Made by a program: the position numbers and the translations under genes. This document shows positions 35,632 through 44,518 of a stretch of 64,000 bases of DNA, in pieces. Under the pieces are notes generated by a model. It was not told where the DNA came from and ran no database searches. It saw only the letters and a list, made by a program, of their open reading frames with translations. The stretch spans positions 62,001-126,000 of the forward strand of contig JAGAXM010000017.1 of NCBI GenBank assembly GCA_017940895.1, read 5' to 3'. This DNA is from Clostridiales bacterium. GTDB taxonomy: Bacteria; Bacillota; Clostridia; Saccharofermentanales; Saccharofermentanaceae. Every line of letters starts with the position of its first letter. Position 1 is the stretch's first letter.

Positions 35632-36983
35632 GCATATGGAGTATTATCGTTGCCATAATAATGCTCGGTCTTCTCGTTACAGTACACGAGTTAGGTCATT
35701 TTTGGGTCGCAAGACTTCTTAAGATCAAGGCTTATGAAGTAGCAATCTTTGTCGGTCCGAAGCTTATTGATTGGAGAAAGAATGACGTTGAGTATTCGAT
35801 CAGAGCAATTCCGTTCGGAGCTTATGTAAGATTTACCGATTTTGATGAGAATGGTGAGGTTATCGTATCCGATGATCCTAACCTTCTTATTAATTCTCCC
35901 AGGTGGAAGCGACTTCTTGTTTCGCTGGCGGGACCTTTTATGAATCTTATGCTGGGTGTAGTGATATTCAGTGTGCTTTTCTCATTGACAGATTATGCTA
36001 CCTTGGAAGTAGGCGGTATAAGACCCGGATCACAGCTTGCCGAAGTCGTCATTAATGAAACGGCTCCGTTTGATATCGGAGACGAGGTATTGAAAGTCAA
36101 CGGCAACCGTGTAATGACCGCATATGATTATCTGTACGAGGTTGATCAGGGTATATCCAAGACTGAGACTTGCGTACTGACCATGAGATCGCATATCACC
36201 GGTGATATTTACGAGATGGAACTGGTTCCGCAGATCGAACAAAGACCTATGATCGGAATTACACACTATTCTGAGATTGACGAACGTTATAACGGATGGG
36301 AAATAATGGATGTTTCCGAGTCCCAGAATAACGGTGATCCTATTCTTGAGATCGGTGATTATCTCGTTGCGGTAGACGGTAAGAGCGTAGCAGATGAGGA
36401 CTTTGTCGATTATTTTAATAATCTCACCGAAGGCGATACGATGCGTCTTACTTATGTGCGTAACGGAGTCGAATACGAAGAAGACTGTATCAAAACTCTT
36501 ATGACATATGCCAATGACCGTGGTCTTATGTTGTATTCCTATGAGGTAACTGATTTCAGCACGTTCCTCGGAGCTCTTAAGACAGCTTGTCTTATGCCTT
36601 ACACGGTGGTAAATGTCAGTATCAAATCTATAGGAGATGTGTTCGAAGGACACGAAGAAGTATATAACATGGTCTCCGGTCCCATCGGAATGACGGCAGT
36701 TGTATCCGATGTAGTCGATGATGTAGATGATTCGTTCATGGAAAAGTTCGTTACTGTTGTTCAGATGGCGGGTATAATATCAATTGGATTGGTGTTGACG
36801 AATATGCTGCCTATCCCCGGACTTGACGGCGTTCAGGTCATCCTGATCGTAGTCGAGATGATAATGGGACATCCGATGTCGAAGAAGGCGGAAAACGTTA
36901 TCAATGTGGCGGGATTTGTCTTGCTGATATGTCTGGCGTTGTTCGCGTTTGCATCTGACATTATCAGGATAATACTCGAGTAG
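35628..36983 (+). CDS. rseP: RIP metalloprotease RseP with PDZ domains
   Basis: Intramembrane zinc protease of the site-2 family, 451 residues. The zinc motif HELGH is at 20-24 in the first membrane helix (VTVHELGHFWVARLL); the third-ligand block NMLPIPGLDGVQV is near 385-397. Between them lie PDZ-like segments (GGIRPGSQLAEVV near 123 and LEIGDYLVAVDGK near 241), one more than the shortest forms. It cuts membrane-embedded anti-sigma factors or signal-peptide remnants in known members. Followed after 10 bases by the Ppx/GppA gene with an AGGAGG site. Confidence 0.95.
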   Translation: MSIWSIIVAIIMLGLLVTVHELGHFWVARLLKIKAYEVAIFVGPKLIDWRKNDVEYSIRAIPFGAYVRFTDFDENGEVIVSDDPNLLINSPRWKRLLVSLAGPFMNLMLGVVIFSVLFSLTDYATLEVGGIRPGSQLAEVVINETAPFDIGDEVLKVNGNRVMTAYDYLYEVDQGISKTETCVLTMRSHITGDIYEMELVPQIEQRPMIGITHYSEIDERYNGWEIMDVSESQNNGDPILEIGDYLVAVDGKSVADEDFVDYFNNLTEGDTMRLTYVRNGVEYEEDCIKTLMTYANDRGLMLYSYEVTDFSTFLGALKTACLMPYTVVNVSIKSIGDVFEGHEEVYNMVSGPIGMTAVVSDVVDDVDDSFMEKFVTVVQMAGIISIGLVLTNMLPIPGLDGVQVILIVVEMIMGHPMSKKAENVINVAGFVLLICLALFAFASDIIRIILE

Positions 36984-36993
36984 GAGGCGGATC

Positions 36994-38532
36994 ATGGCAA
37001 AGAATCTTGTCGCCGTTATAGATATCGGTTCACTTACTGCAAGACTTAAGATCTATGAGGTCGGTTCCGACGGAACTCCCAAAGAGATCGAGACTGTAAG
37101 AATGTTTACGTCTCTTGGAACCAGAAGCTATCTTGCAGGTGTTATAGAACCCGAACAGTTAGATGAGATCTGCGACTGCTTAAGGTCTTTCGATATTAAG
37201 TGCAAAGAGTACAGAATAACACGTGTGCTGTGTGTGGCTACGAGTGCTCTGCGTGATGCAAGAAACCGCGATGTTATTGTAGAACAGATCAGGATCAGAA
37301 CGGGGTTCAGGATCGAAGTTATCGATAATTCGATGGAAAGGTTCTATCAGAATATGGCTGTCCGCGAGAGGATGCCGGAGTTCAAGAATCTTATCAAAGA
37401 AGGAACTATGATCCTTGATATCGGAGCAAGTTCTTTACAGGCTACCGTTTATGACAAGTCTGACTTTATCTTCTCCCAGAACATGGTTCTCGGTTCGCTT
37501 CGAATCTATGAGATGCTGTCGGATCTTCAGTCCAAGACAACCCATTATGAGGATGTTCTGCAGGAGTTCATCGCGCAGGATCTCGACGATTACCATGCTG
37601 TAGAGCCAAAGGGTATCGTATATAAGAGTCTGGTCGCATTCGGCGGTGAATTGGGATTCATGAAGAGACTTCTTGATCTTGTACCCAATGAGAATTCGGT
37701 TATAACCAAGGCCGATTTCCTGCGTGTATACGATTATCTGTTTAATAACGGACCTCAGGATCTGTCGCTTAACGATCATATCCCTACCAATATCGCGCCG
37801 CTGCTTTTGCCTTCGGCAATGATCATCAAGAATATGCTTGAGTATACGGGAGTGGATACGATCTATCTGCCGCAGGCTTCTTTGTCCGACGGTATTATCT
37901 ACAACTACTGTTCCAAGTACTCCGGATATAAGCTGTCGATGAAGCCCGAAGATGATCTTATAAGAGCGGCACGTAATGTTGCCAAGCGTTATAAGTCTCA
38001 TAAGAAGCATATCGAGTTTGTCGAGAATACTGCGATGGATATCTTCGATGCTTCGGCTAAGATTACCGGTCTTACGGGAAGAGACAAGCTGCTTTTGAGG
38101 ATTTCCGCGATACTACACGAGACCGGTAAATATGTTCATGAGAGGGAACACAATGAAGCGGCATATGCTCTTATCAAGTATACGGATCTTATAGGTCTTA
38201 ATTCCGAAGAGCTTGATGTTATAGCTCTTGTTGTAAGGCTCTACCCGAAGCAGAATCCGTATGAGACGAATTTCTATCAGAAATTGAATCCTGCCAAGAA
38301 GGTATTGGTATCCAAGCTGACGGCAATCCTTCGCATAGCGGATGCACTTGATGCTTCACATAAGCAGAAATCCAAGAGTGTAACGGTACAGCTCAATCCC
38401 GAGAGTCTGCACATAGTCTGCAATTCCGATTCGGATATGTCCTTCGAGATGTGGTCTTTTGAGCACAGAAGCGGACTTTTCGAAGAGATTATAGGCATCA
38501 GACCCGAACTTCGTATAAGGAGGACAATCTGA
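36994..38532 (+). CDS. Ppx/GppA family phosphatase, divergent
   Basis: A 512-residue member of the exopolyphosphatase/pppGpp phosphohydrolase family, of the long type with a C-terminal HD-like helical domain (ILHETGKYVHEREHNEAAYALI, ~370-391). The N-terminal ASKHA fold has VIDIGSLTARLKIYE (8-22) where family members read DIGSNSxRL, and LDIGASSLQA (~142-151) replaces DIGGGSTE, so the phosphate loop is altered. It stands directly before ppk1 (1-base gap), fitting polyphosphate turnover, but the altered loop leaves open whether it cleaves polyphosphate, pppGpp or only binds them. Confidence 0.82.
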   Translation: MAKNLVAVIDIGSLTARLKIYEVGSDGTPKEIETVRMFTSLGTRSYLAGVIEPEQLDEICDCLRSFDIKCKEYRITRVLCVATSALRDARNRDVIVEQIRIRTGFRIEVIDNSMERFYQNMAVRERMPEFKNLIKEGTMILDIGASSLQATVYDKSDFIFSQNMVLGSLRIYEMLSDLQSKTTHYEDVLQEFIAQDLDDYHAVEPKGIVYKSLVAFGGELGFMKRLLDLVPNENSVITKADFLRVYDYLFNNGPQDLSLNDHIPTNIAPLLLPSAMIIKNMLEYTGVDTIYLPQASLSDGIIYNYCSKYSGYKLSMKPEDDLIRAARNVAKRYKSHKKHIEFVENTAMDIFDASAKITGLTGRDKLLLRISAILHETGKYVHEREHNEAAYALIKYTDLIGLNSEELDVIALVVRLYPKQNPYETNFYQKLNPAKKVLVSKLTAILRIADALDASHKQKSKSVTVQLNPESLHIVCNSDSDMSFEMWSFEHRSGLFEEIIGIRPELRIRRTI

Positions 38533-38533
38533 T

Positions 38534-40813
38534 ATGGCTTCCAAATCCAAGGACACCAAGAACACAAAGAAGACCGTAAAGAAGAAAGTCACGGCAACTG
38601 CGAAAAAGCCTGCTGCCAAGAAGACTTCAGCGCCAAAGAAAACTGCGGCGAAAGAGAACGGCACAGAGATATTAAGACCGTGCGATAAGTTCTATAATAG
38701 GGAATTGAGCTGGCTTGAGTTCAACAACAGGATCCTCAATGAAGCAAGAGACAACAAGAACCCTCTGCTTGAGAGGCTGAACTTCCTTGCTATTACCGCA
38801 TCTAACCTTGATGAGTTCTATATTGTACGAGTTGCATCCTTAAGAGATATGGCAAGTGTTAACTTCGAGGAGAAGGATCTTGCAGGATTTACCGTTAACG
38901 AGCAGCTTAAGAGGATCGATGAGAAGACAAGAAAGCTCATGACTCTGATGTATTCGACATACAGCAGATCTCTTGTTCCGTCTTTGAAGCAGGAGAATAT
39001 CTTCATCAGCGACTATACCGAGCTTGAGCCGAAGTTTCAGGACAGATGTAATGAGTATTTCAAGACTGAACTGTATCCGATACTGACGCCGATGGCTGTT
39101 GACCAGTCCAGGCCGTTTCCGCTTATCTATAACAGAATGCTCAATCTTTGCGTAATGTTAGACGGCAAGGGCCTTGTCGATTCCCATAACAAGCATGAGG
39201 ATGAGAAGACCGTATATGCGACATTGCAGGTACCTAACGTTGTGCCGAGACTGTTCAAGATAGCCGGGGACAACAACGAAGTCATACTCGTACCCGTCGA
39301 AAGCATCATCCGTGCGAATCTTGATATGCTCTTTACAAGCCAGAGGGTTCTCGGAAGCGGCTGTTACAGGATCATGCGTAATGCCGACCTTGATATCGAT
39401 GAGGATGAGGCTGAGGATCTGCTTAAGGAGATTGAAGAGCAGGTAAGAAAGAGAAGATACGGCGAGATCATCAGACTCGAGGTCGAAGACGATATCGATC
39501 CCGAGATCCTTGACTATATCATTACCGAGCTTCAGATATCGAAGGATGATATATTCAGCGTGGGCGGACCTATCGATCTTACGTTCCTGTCCAAGGTCAA
39601 CGGACTTGCAGGTAAGGACAGATTCAATGAATTAAGATATCCGTCCCACGATCCTGCTGCGCCTGCTATGTTCGATGAGACTCTCGATAATATCTTCGAT
39701 CAGATCAGACAGAAGGACAGACTTGTTCATCATCCTTACGAGAGCTTCGAGCCTGTGCTTGAGTTCGTAAAGCAGGCTGCACGCGATCCCAACGTACTCG
39801 CGATCAAGCAGACGCTTTACAGAGTATCTTCCGAATCACCTATCATCGCTTCCTTGCTTGAGGCGGCTAACAACGGTAAGCAGGTAATGGTATTGGTTGA
39901 GCTCAAGGCAAGATTCGATGAGCAGAACAATATCAACTGGGCTAAGAAACTTGAGAATGCGGGATGCCATGTAATCTACGGTCTTGTAGGTCTTAAGACT
40001 CACAGTAAGATTACTCTCGTTGTGCGTAAGGAAGAGGACGGTATCAGAAGATATCTGCATCTTGCGACCGGTAACTATAATGACATTACGGCAAGGATCT
40101 ATACAGATATAGGTCTGTTTACCGCATCTGAGAGCTTCGGTGAGGATGCTTCGGAGTTCTTCAATATGCTGTCGGGTTATTCCATCCCGAGTACGTGGCG
40201 TAAGCTTGTCGCAGCACCTATATGGATGAAGGATTATTTTGTTCGTAATATCAGGCGCGAGGCCGAGTATGCGGCGTCGGGTAAGCCCGCAAGGATCGTA
40301 GCCAAGATCAATTCGCTTGTTGACGGTACGGTTATTGATGAGCTTTATAAAGCGTCCAAGGCAGGAGTTAAGATCGATCTGATCATAAGAGGTATCTGCT
40401 GTCTCAAAGCGGGTATCCCCGGGCTTTCCGAGAATATCACAGTAAGGTCGATAACCGGACGGTTCCTTGAGCATTCGAGAATATTCATGTTTAATAACGG
40501 CGGTAAGGAAGATATCTATCTGGCATCTGCAGACTGGATGCCCAGAAACCTTGACCGAAGAGTGGAGTTGATGTTCCCGATCGAAGATCCTGACTGCCGT
40601 GCGAGAATCAAGGAGATCCTTGAAGTAGAGCTTAACGATACGATACGTGCAAATTATTTGTATTCTGACGGTAACTATCATAAACTGGATCTTCGTGGTA
40701 AAGTAAAGCTTGACAGTCAGCAGGAGTTGATCAGACTTGCTGATGAAGCGGTGGCCGGCAGATTCGTCGAAGAAGAGAAACTTGCTTTCGAACCTGCGGT
40801 AGCACCGGAATGA
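38534..40813 (+). CDS. ppk1: polyphosphate kinase 1 with lysine-rich N-terminal tail
   Basis: Makes long-chain polyphosphate from ATP. The conserved protein starts at about residue 51 with CDKFYNRELSWLEFNNRILNEA; VDQSRPFPLIYN, FVKQAARDPNVLAIKQTLYR, the histidine segments LKTHSKITLVVRKE (autophosphorylated His region) and LATGNYNDITARIYTD, and TGRFLEHSRIF follow in order. The total is 759 residues. Residues 2-45 form a Lys/Ala/Thr-rich tail (about 18 lysines) like a histone H1 tail, which is not part of the usual family. The frame is open and the AAGGAGG site sits before the ATG, so the tail is probably real. Confidence 0.95.
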   Translation: MASKSKDTKNTKKTVKKKVTATAKKPAAKKTSAPKKTAAKENGTEILRPCDKFYNRELSWLEFNNRILNEARDNKNPLLERLNFLAITASNLDEFYIVRVASLRDMASVNFEEKDLAGFTVNEQLKRIDEKTRKLMTLMYSTYSRSLVPSLKQENIFISDYTELEPKFQDRCNEYFKTELYPILTPMAVDQSRPFPLIYNRMLNLCVMLDGKGLVDSHNKHEDEKTVYATLQVPNVVPRLFKIAGDNNEVILVPVESIIRANLDMLFTSQRVLGSGCYRIMRNADLDIDEDEAEDLLKEIEEQVRKRRYGEIIRLEVEDDIDPEILDYIITELQISKDDIFSVGGPIDLTFLSKVNGLAGKDRFNELRYPSHDPAAPAMFDETLDNIFDQIRQKDRLVHHPYESFEPVLEFVKQAARDPNVLAIKQTLYRVSSESPIIASLLEAANNGKQVMVLVELKARFDEQNNINWAKKLENAGCHVIYGLVGLKTHSKITLVVRKEEDGIRRYLHLATGNYNDITARIYTDIGLFTASESFGEDASEFFNMLSGYSIPSTWRKLVAAPIWMKDYFVRNIRREAEYAASGKPARIVAKINSLVDGTVIDELYKASKAGVKIDLIIRGICCLKAGIPGLSENITVRSITGRFLEHSRIFMFNNGGKEDIYLASADWMPRNLDRRVELMFPIEDPDCRARIKEILEVELNDTIRANYLYSDGNYHKLDLRGKVKLDSQQELIRLADEAVAGRFVEEEKLAFEPAVAPE

Positions 40814-40846
40814 TATTGATCCGGTTAGAGAGGGTTTAAATAATAA

Positions 40847-41977
40847 ATGAGTGTAAGTTGTGAGAGTTTTCCTTCCGTAGAGAATCACGGAAAATATGAA
40901 GACTTATCGAAAAAGTATGTAATTACCGGAGAAGACGGATTAAGCGCACAGATCTTGTCATACGGAGCAAGGATATTCAAGCTCTGTGTTCCTGACAGGA
41001 TTACGGGCGAATTAGCCGATGTTGTTCTCGGTCCCAAGGATCTGGACGGATATCTGGCCGATCCCGGCAATCACGGTGCCATCGTAGGTAGAAGCGCCAA
41101 CAGAATTGCAGGTGCTTCATTCTCTATCGACGGTACTTCGTACAGCATCCCGAGAAACGACGGCAATAACAATCTTCATACAGGTGACAAGGCTTATCAG
41201 TTCAAGTTCTGGGACGGTAAGATCTTAAGTAACGAAGAATCTGTTGCTTACATTAAGGGTTCAGGCATCAAGGGACTGTGTGATGATGACCTGAAGGGAC
41301 CTTATGATGAATCTTTGCTTCTGACGTGTGAGAGTGAGGACGGAGAGAACGGATTCCCCGGCAATCTTCATACCGAAGTGTTGTACACATTCCTTAATGA
41401 CGGAACGTTCCTCATTCTTTATAAGGGTGAGACTGATAAGAAGACTGTCTTTGCTCCTACAAATCATGCTTACTTTAATATCGAAGGGCATAATCACGGA
41501 ACTGTTAAGGATCAGGTTCTGACTATACTCAGTGATAAAGTTACTTTAAAGGACGATAACAACTGTCCTGACGGAAGATATCTTGATGTCGACGACACTA
41601 TCTTTGATTTCAGAAACGGTGCGCCTGTAAGCAAGTGTCTTGATCTTAACGATCCGCAGACAAAGAACTGCAGGGGAGTCGATCAGAACTTCTGTCTCAA
41701 TAATAACGGAAGATATGAACTCGTTGCCCGTCTTGAGGCTCCTGCTTCTTCAAGAGGAATGGAAGTATGGACTGATCTTCCGGGTATTCAGATCTATGCG
41801 GCTAATCACCTTGAGAGTGAAGACAATAAGGACGGCGCTGTATACAGACCTTATGATGCTCTGTGCCTTGAGGCTCAGCTCTATCCCAATGCGGTAAATG
41901 TTCCCGGATTCCGGACTCCTGTGATCGAACCCGGAGAGGCAAAATACTACGCCTGCGGTTACAGGTTTTATAAGTAA
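40847..41977 (+). CDS. galM: aldose 1-epimerase (galactose mutarotase) family protein
   Basis: Interconverts alpha and beta anomers of aldoses. The 376-residue beta-sandwich protein shows GPKDLDGYLADPGNHGAIVGRSANRIAGA, NNLHTGDK, APTNHAYFNIEGHN with the catalytic-type His, GVDQNFCLNN and the GIQIYAANHLE segment; the conserved Glu near the end is in CLEAQLYPNAVN. It follows ppk1 after 33 bases and ends at a bidirectional terminator. Which sugar it serves is not shown by context. Confidence 0.9.
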   Translation: MSVSCESFPSVENHGKYEDLSKKYVITGEDGLSAQILSYGARIFKLCVPDRITGELADVVLGPKDLDGYLADPGNHGAIVGRSANRIAGASFSIDGTSYSIPRNDGNNNLHTGDKAYQFKFWDGKILSNEESVAYIKGSGIKGLCDDDLKGPYDESLLLTCESEDGENGFPGNLHTEVLYTFLNDGTFLILYKGETDKKTVFAPTNHAYFNIEGHNHGTVKDQVLTILSDKVTLKDDNNCPDGRYLDVDDTIFDFRNGAPVSKCLDLNDPQTKNCRGVDQNFCLNNNGRYELVARLEAPASSRGMEVWTDLPGIQIYAANHLESEDNKDGAVYRPYDALCLEAQLYPNAVNVPGFRTPVIEPGEAKYYACGYRFYK

Positions 41978-42001
41978 TCCCATTTGATTATTATAAGCAC
42001 T

Positions 42002-42037
42002 AAAAAAGCTGTTCACTTTGAAGTGAACAGCTTTTTC
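42002..42037. terminator. bidirectional terminator between galM (+) and the DUF975 gene (-)
   Basis: A near-perfect inverted repeat: A run, GCTGTTCACTT, short loop, AAGTGAACAGC, T run. The symmetric A/T flanks let it work on both strands for the two converging genes. Confidence 0.92.
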
Positions 42038-42059
42038 AATGTTGTGAAATTCCGGTTTA

Positions 42060-42818
42060 TCAGAATTCGCCGTAATCAGCAGGAGTTGCAATACCTGTGG
42101 AAAGGGACTTCTGCTTTACGTATGCATAGAACTCTGCATATGTAGCATTGGCATAAGGGTTTACAAACATGATACCGATGCAGCATGCGAAGAATCCGAG
42201 GATGTACCAACCGAGGAAGGAAAGGTGCATATAGAATGCCTTGCCCTTTTCGCCGTCCATGGTTCTCTTGGAGATCTCGAATGCTCTGTCAGTAGATATG
42301 CCGGGGTTCTCTGCGAGGATATAGGGAACCATATAGTAAGAATATGTCTTGATTATTCCGGGGATGATGAACAGCAAAGACCAAAGCCAGATATAAAGGT
42401 CGTAGAAGAACATGGTCTTCATTACGGGACTGTAAGATGAGAACATGCCGAACATATCAGCGATGTCTGCCTTACGTGTGATGCGTGCTCTGAGGAACAT
42501 CTTCTTAAGACCTACGATCAGGATGTTAAGAAAGAAGATTGCGACACAGATAGATACTGCATAACCCAAGAGCGAGAAAATAGGATTCTGGGTTGTATTC
42601 ATCTGTGACAGTTCCTCTAAAGCGCTTTCGTAGTCGCCGCGCTCGAGGTATCTTGTGTAATTACCTGTATCTGAGGCAGCTCCGATGTTCTGGATCCAGT
42701 TGGTTACTGAATTACATGCACCGTAAATGATACCGTAGACCAAAAGTGCAAGAAATGACATCCAGTAAGTCGACTTAAGGACTGACTTGGCATTTAATTT
42801 AAGCTGAGAATTCTCCAT
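42060..42818 (-). CDS. DUF975 family membrane protein
   Basis: A 252-residue membrane protein with about five helices. The opening LKLNAKSVLKSTYWMSFLALLVYGII, the GIIKTYSYYMVPYILAENPGISTDRAFEISKRTMDGEKG core (split here: YMVPYILAEN and MDGEKGKAFYMHLSFLGW) and the YANATYAEFYAYV tail are typical of DUF975. Its function is unknown. It lies 17 bases after glnS with its own GGAGG site and is probably the last gene of a gltX-glnS transcript. Confidence 0.9.
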   Translation of the reverse strand: MENSQLKLNAKSVLKSTYWMSFLALLVYGIIYGACNSVTNWIQNIGAASDTGNYTRYLERGDYESALEELSQMNTTQNPIFSLLGYAVSICVAIFFLNILIVGLKKMFLRARITRKADIADMFGMFSSYSPVMKTMFFYDLYIWLWSLLFIIPGIIKTYSYYMVPYILAENPGISTDRAFEISKRTMDGEKGKAFYMHLSFLGWYILGFFACCIGIMFVNPYANATYAEFYAYVKQKSLSTGIATPADYGEF

Positions 42819-42835
42819 AATTCCTCCGTTAATTA

Positions 42836-44503
42836 TTAATTTGATCCGGGCTTATAACTGTCTTTAAGAGATACTGCTCTGTTAAAGACAAGATGATCGG
42901 GCGATGAATCCTTGTTGTCAGCGCAGAAGTAACCGACTCTTAAGAACTGGTATCTGTCATCACTTCCGGCGTTCTTCAAAGAAGCCTCGACCTTAGCGTC
43001 TTTTATGGTTATAAGAGAATCTTTATTAATATAATCTAAATAGTTAACATCAGCAAGGTCAGGCTCATCGATGGTGAAGAGCTGATCGTAAAGTCTGATC
43101 TCTGCATCAACTGCCGTATTCTGGTCTACCCAGTGAATAGTAGCCTTGATCCTTCTGCCGTCTGCAGTATTGCCGCCGCGGCTTTCTGTATCGTACTCGG
43201 CGTGAACTGCGATTACATTGCCGTTCTCATCCTTGTCACAGCCCGTGCACTTGATGACATAAGCGGACTTAAGACGAACTTCGTTGCCGGGGAAGAGGCG
43301 GAAATACTTCTTCTCGGGAACTTCCATGAAGTCTTCGGCATCAATCCAGAGGTTCTTTGAGAATGTAACTTCACGTGTGCCTGCGTTCTCGTCCTCGGGG
43401 TTGTTCTCGACAGTGAATACCTCAGTCTTGTCATCGGGATAGTTGTCGATGATGAGCTTAATAGGGCGGAGGACTGCCATGGCACGGTTGGCGCGCTTGT
43501 TAAGATCTTCTCTTAAGCAGTACTCGAGGAATGCATACTCGACTACGGAGTTAACCTTGGATACACCGTTCTGTCTGTGGAACTCTCTTATAGCTTCAGG
43601 TGTGTAACCGCGTCTTCTTAAGCCGCAGAGTGTAGGCATTCTGGGATCATCCCAGCCTGCGACGTAACCGCTTTCGATGAGGTTACGAAGCTTTCTTTTG
43701 GAAAGTACCGTGCGGGTGATGCCGAGACGTGCGAACTCGATCTGGCGGGGCTTGCACTCTACGGAGATGTTGTTAACGACCCAGTCGTAGAGAGGACGGT
43801 GGTTCTCGAACTCGAGAGAGCACAGCGAATGAGTGATGCCCTCGAGTGCGTCTTCGATAGGATGGGCGAAGTCGTACATAGGGTAGATGCACCACTTGTT
43901 GCCTGTTCTGTGGTGGGGAAGTCGGTTTATTCTGTAGATAACGGGATCTCTCATGTTGAAGTTGCCCGAAGCGAGGTCGATCTTGGCACGGAGTGTCATC
44001 TTACCGTCCTCGATCTCACCGTTCTTCATCTTCTCAAACAGCTCCAAAGACTCTTCAACCGGTCTGTCTCTGTAAGGACTCTGTGCGGGCGTGGAAGTGT
44101 CTCCGCGCATCTCCTTCATCTGCTCCGGTGTAAGCTCGCAGACATAAGCGAGCCCCTTCTTAATGAGCTCTACTGCGAACTCATACATCTTGTCGAAGTA
44201 ATCGGAAGCATAATAGAATCTGTCCTCCCAGTCGTGACCGAGCCAGTGGATGTCTTCCTTGATAGCATCAACGAATTCTTCGTCTTCCTTCGTGGGGTTC
44301 GTATCATCCATACGGAGGTTGCACATACCGCCGTAAAGCTCGGCTGTACCGAAGTCGATCTCAAGGGCCTTCGCATGTCCGATATGAAGATAGCCGTTAG
44401 GCTCGGGAGGGAAGCGTGTGTGGACCTTCTGTCCGTAACATCTGCCGCCTTCCTTAAGTTCTTCGTCGATGATCTCGTGGATAAAATGTTTGCTTTCTGC
44501 CAT
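42836..44503 (-). CDS. glnS: glutaminyl-tRNA synthetase
   Basis: Class I synthetase that charges tRNA-Gln directly. The 555-residue protein has TRFPPEPNGYLHIGHAKALEIDFG (HIGH at ~37-40), the MDDTNPTKEDEEFVDAI block, and LSKRKLRNLIESGYVAGWDDPRMPTL (MSK-type loop at ~270). The C-terminal half is the GlnRS beta-barrel anticodon domain (VTFSKNLWIDAEDF). GluRS would have HxGN/KLSKRHG and a helical C terminus, so the identity is clear. Direct charging is not universal in Bacillota, many of which use GatCAB. Fifteen bases after gltX. Confidence 0.96.
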   Translation of the reverse strand: MAESKHFIHEIIDEELKEGGRCYGQKVHTRFPPEPNGYLHIGHAKALEIDFGTAELYGGMCNLRMDDTNPTKEDEEFVDAIKEDIHWLGHDWEDRFYYASDYFDKMYEFAVELIKKGLAYVCELTPEQMKEMRGDTSTPAQSPYRDRPVEESLELFEKMKNGEIEDGKMTLRAKIDLASGNFNMRDPVIYRINRLPHHRTGNKWCIYPMYDFAHPIEDALEGITHSLCSLEFENHRPLYDWVVNNISVECKPRQIEFARLGITRTVLSKRKLRNLIESGYVAGWDDPRMPTLCGLRRRGYTPEAIREFHRQNGVSKVNSVVEYAFLEYCLREDLNKRANRAMAVLRPIKLIIDNYPDDKTEVFTVENNPEDENAGTREVTFSKNLWIDAEDFMEVPEKKYFRLFPGNEVRLKSAYVIKCTGCDKDENGNVIAVHAEYDTESRGGNTADGRRIKATIHWVDQNTAVDAEIRLYDQLFTIDEPDLADVNYLDYINKDSLITIKDAKVEASLKNAGSDDRYQFLRVGYFCADNKDSSPDHLVFNRAVSLKDSYKPGSN

Positions 44504-44518
44504 ATTTGTCTCCTGTTC

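Noticed and set aside
38090..38170. HE instead of HD in the helical domain of the Ppx/GppA protein as an oddity
   Set aside because: The LHExG form is normal for the C-terminal domain of long Ppx proteins.
39836..40888. 350-codon open frame on the minus strand across ppk1
   Set aside because: Lies fully antisense to conserved Ppk1 blocks, starts in the ppk1-galM spacer without a ribosome site, and shows no domain.
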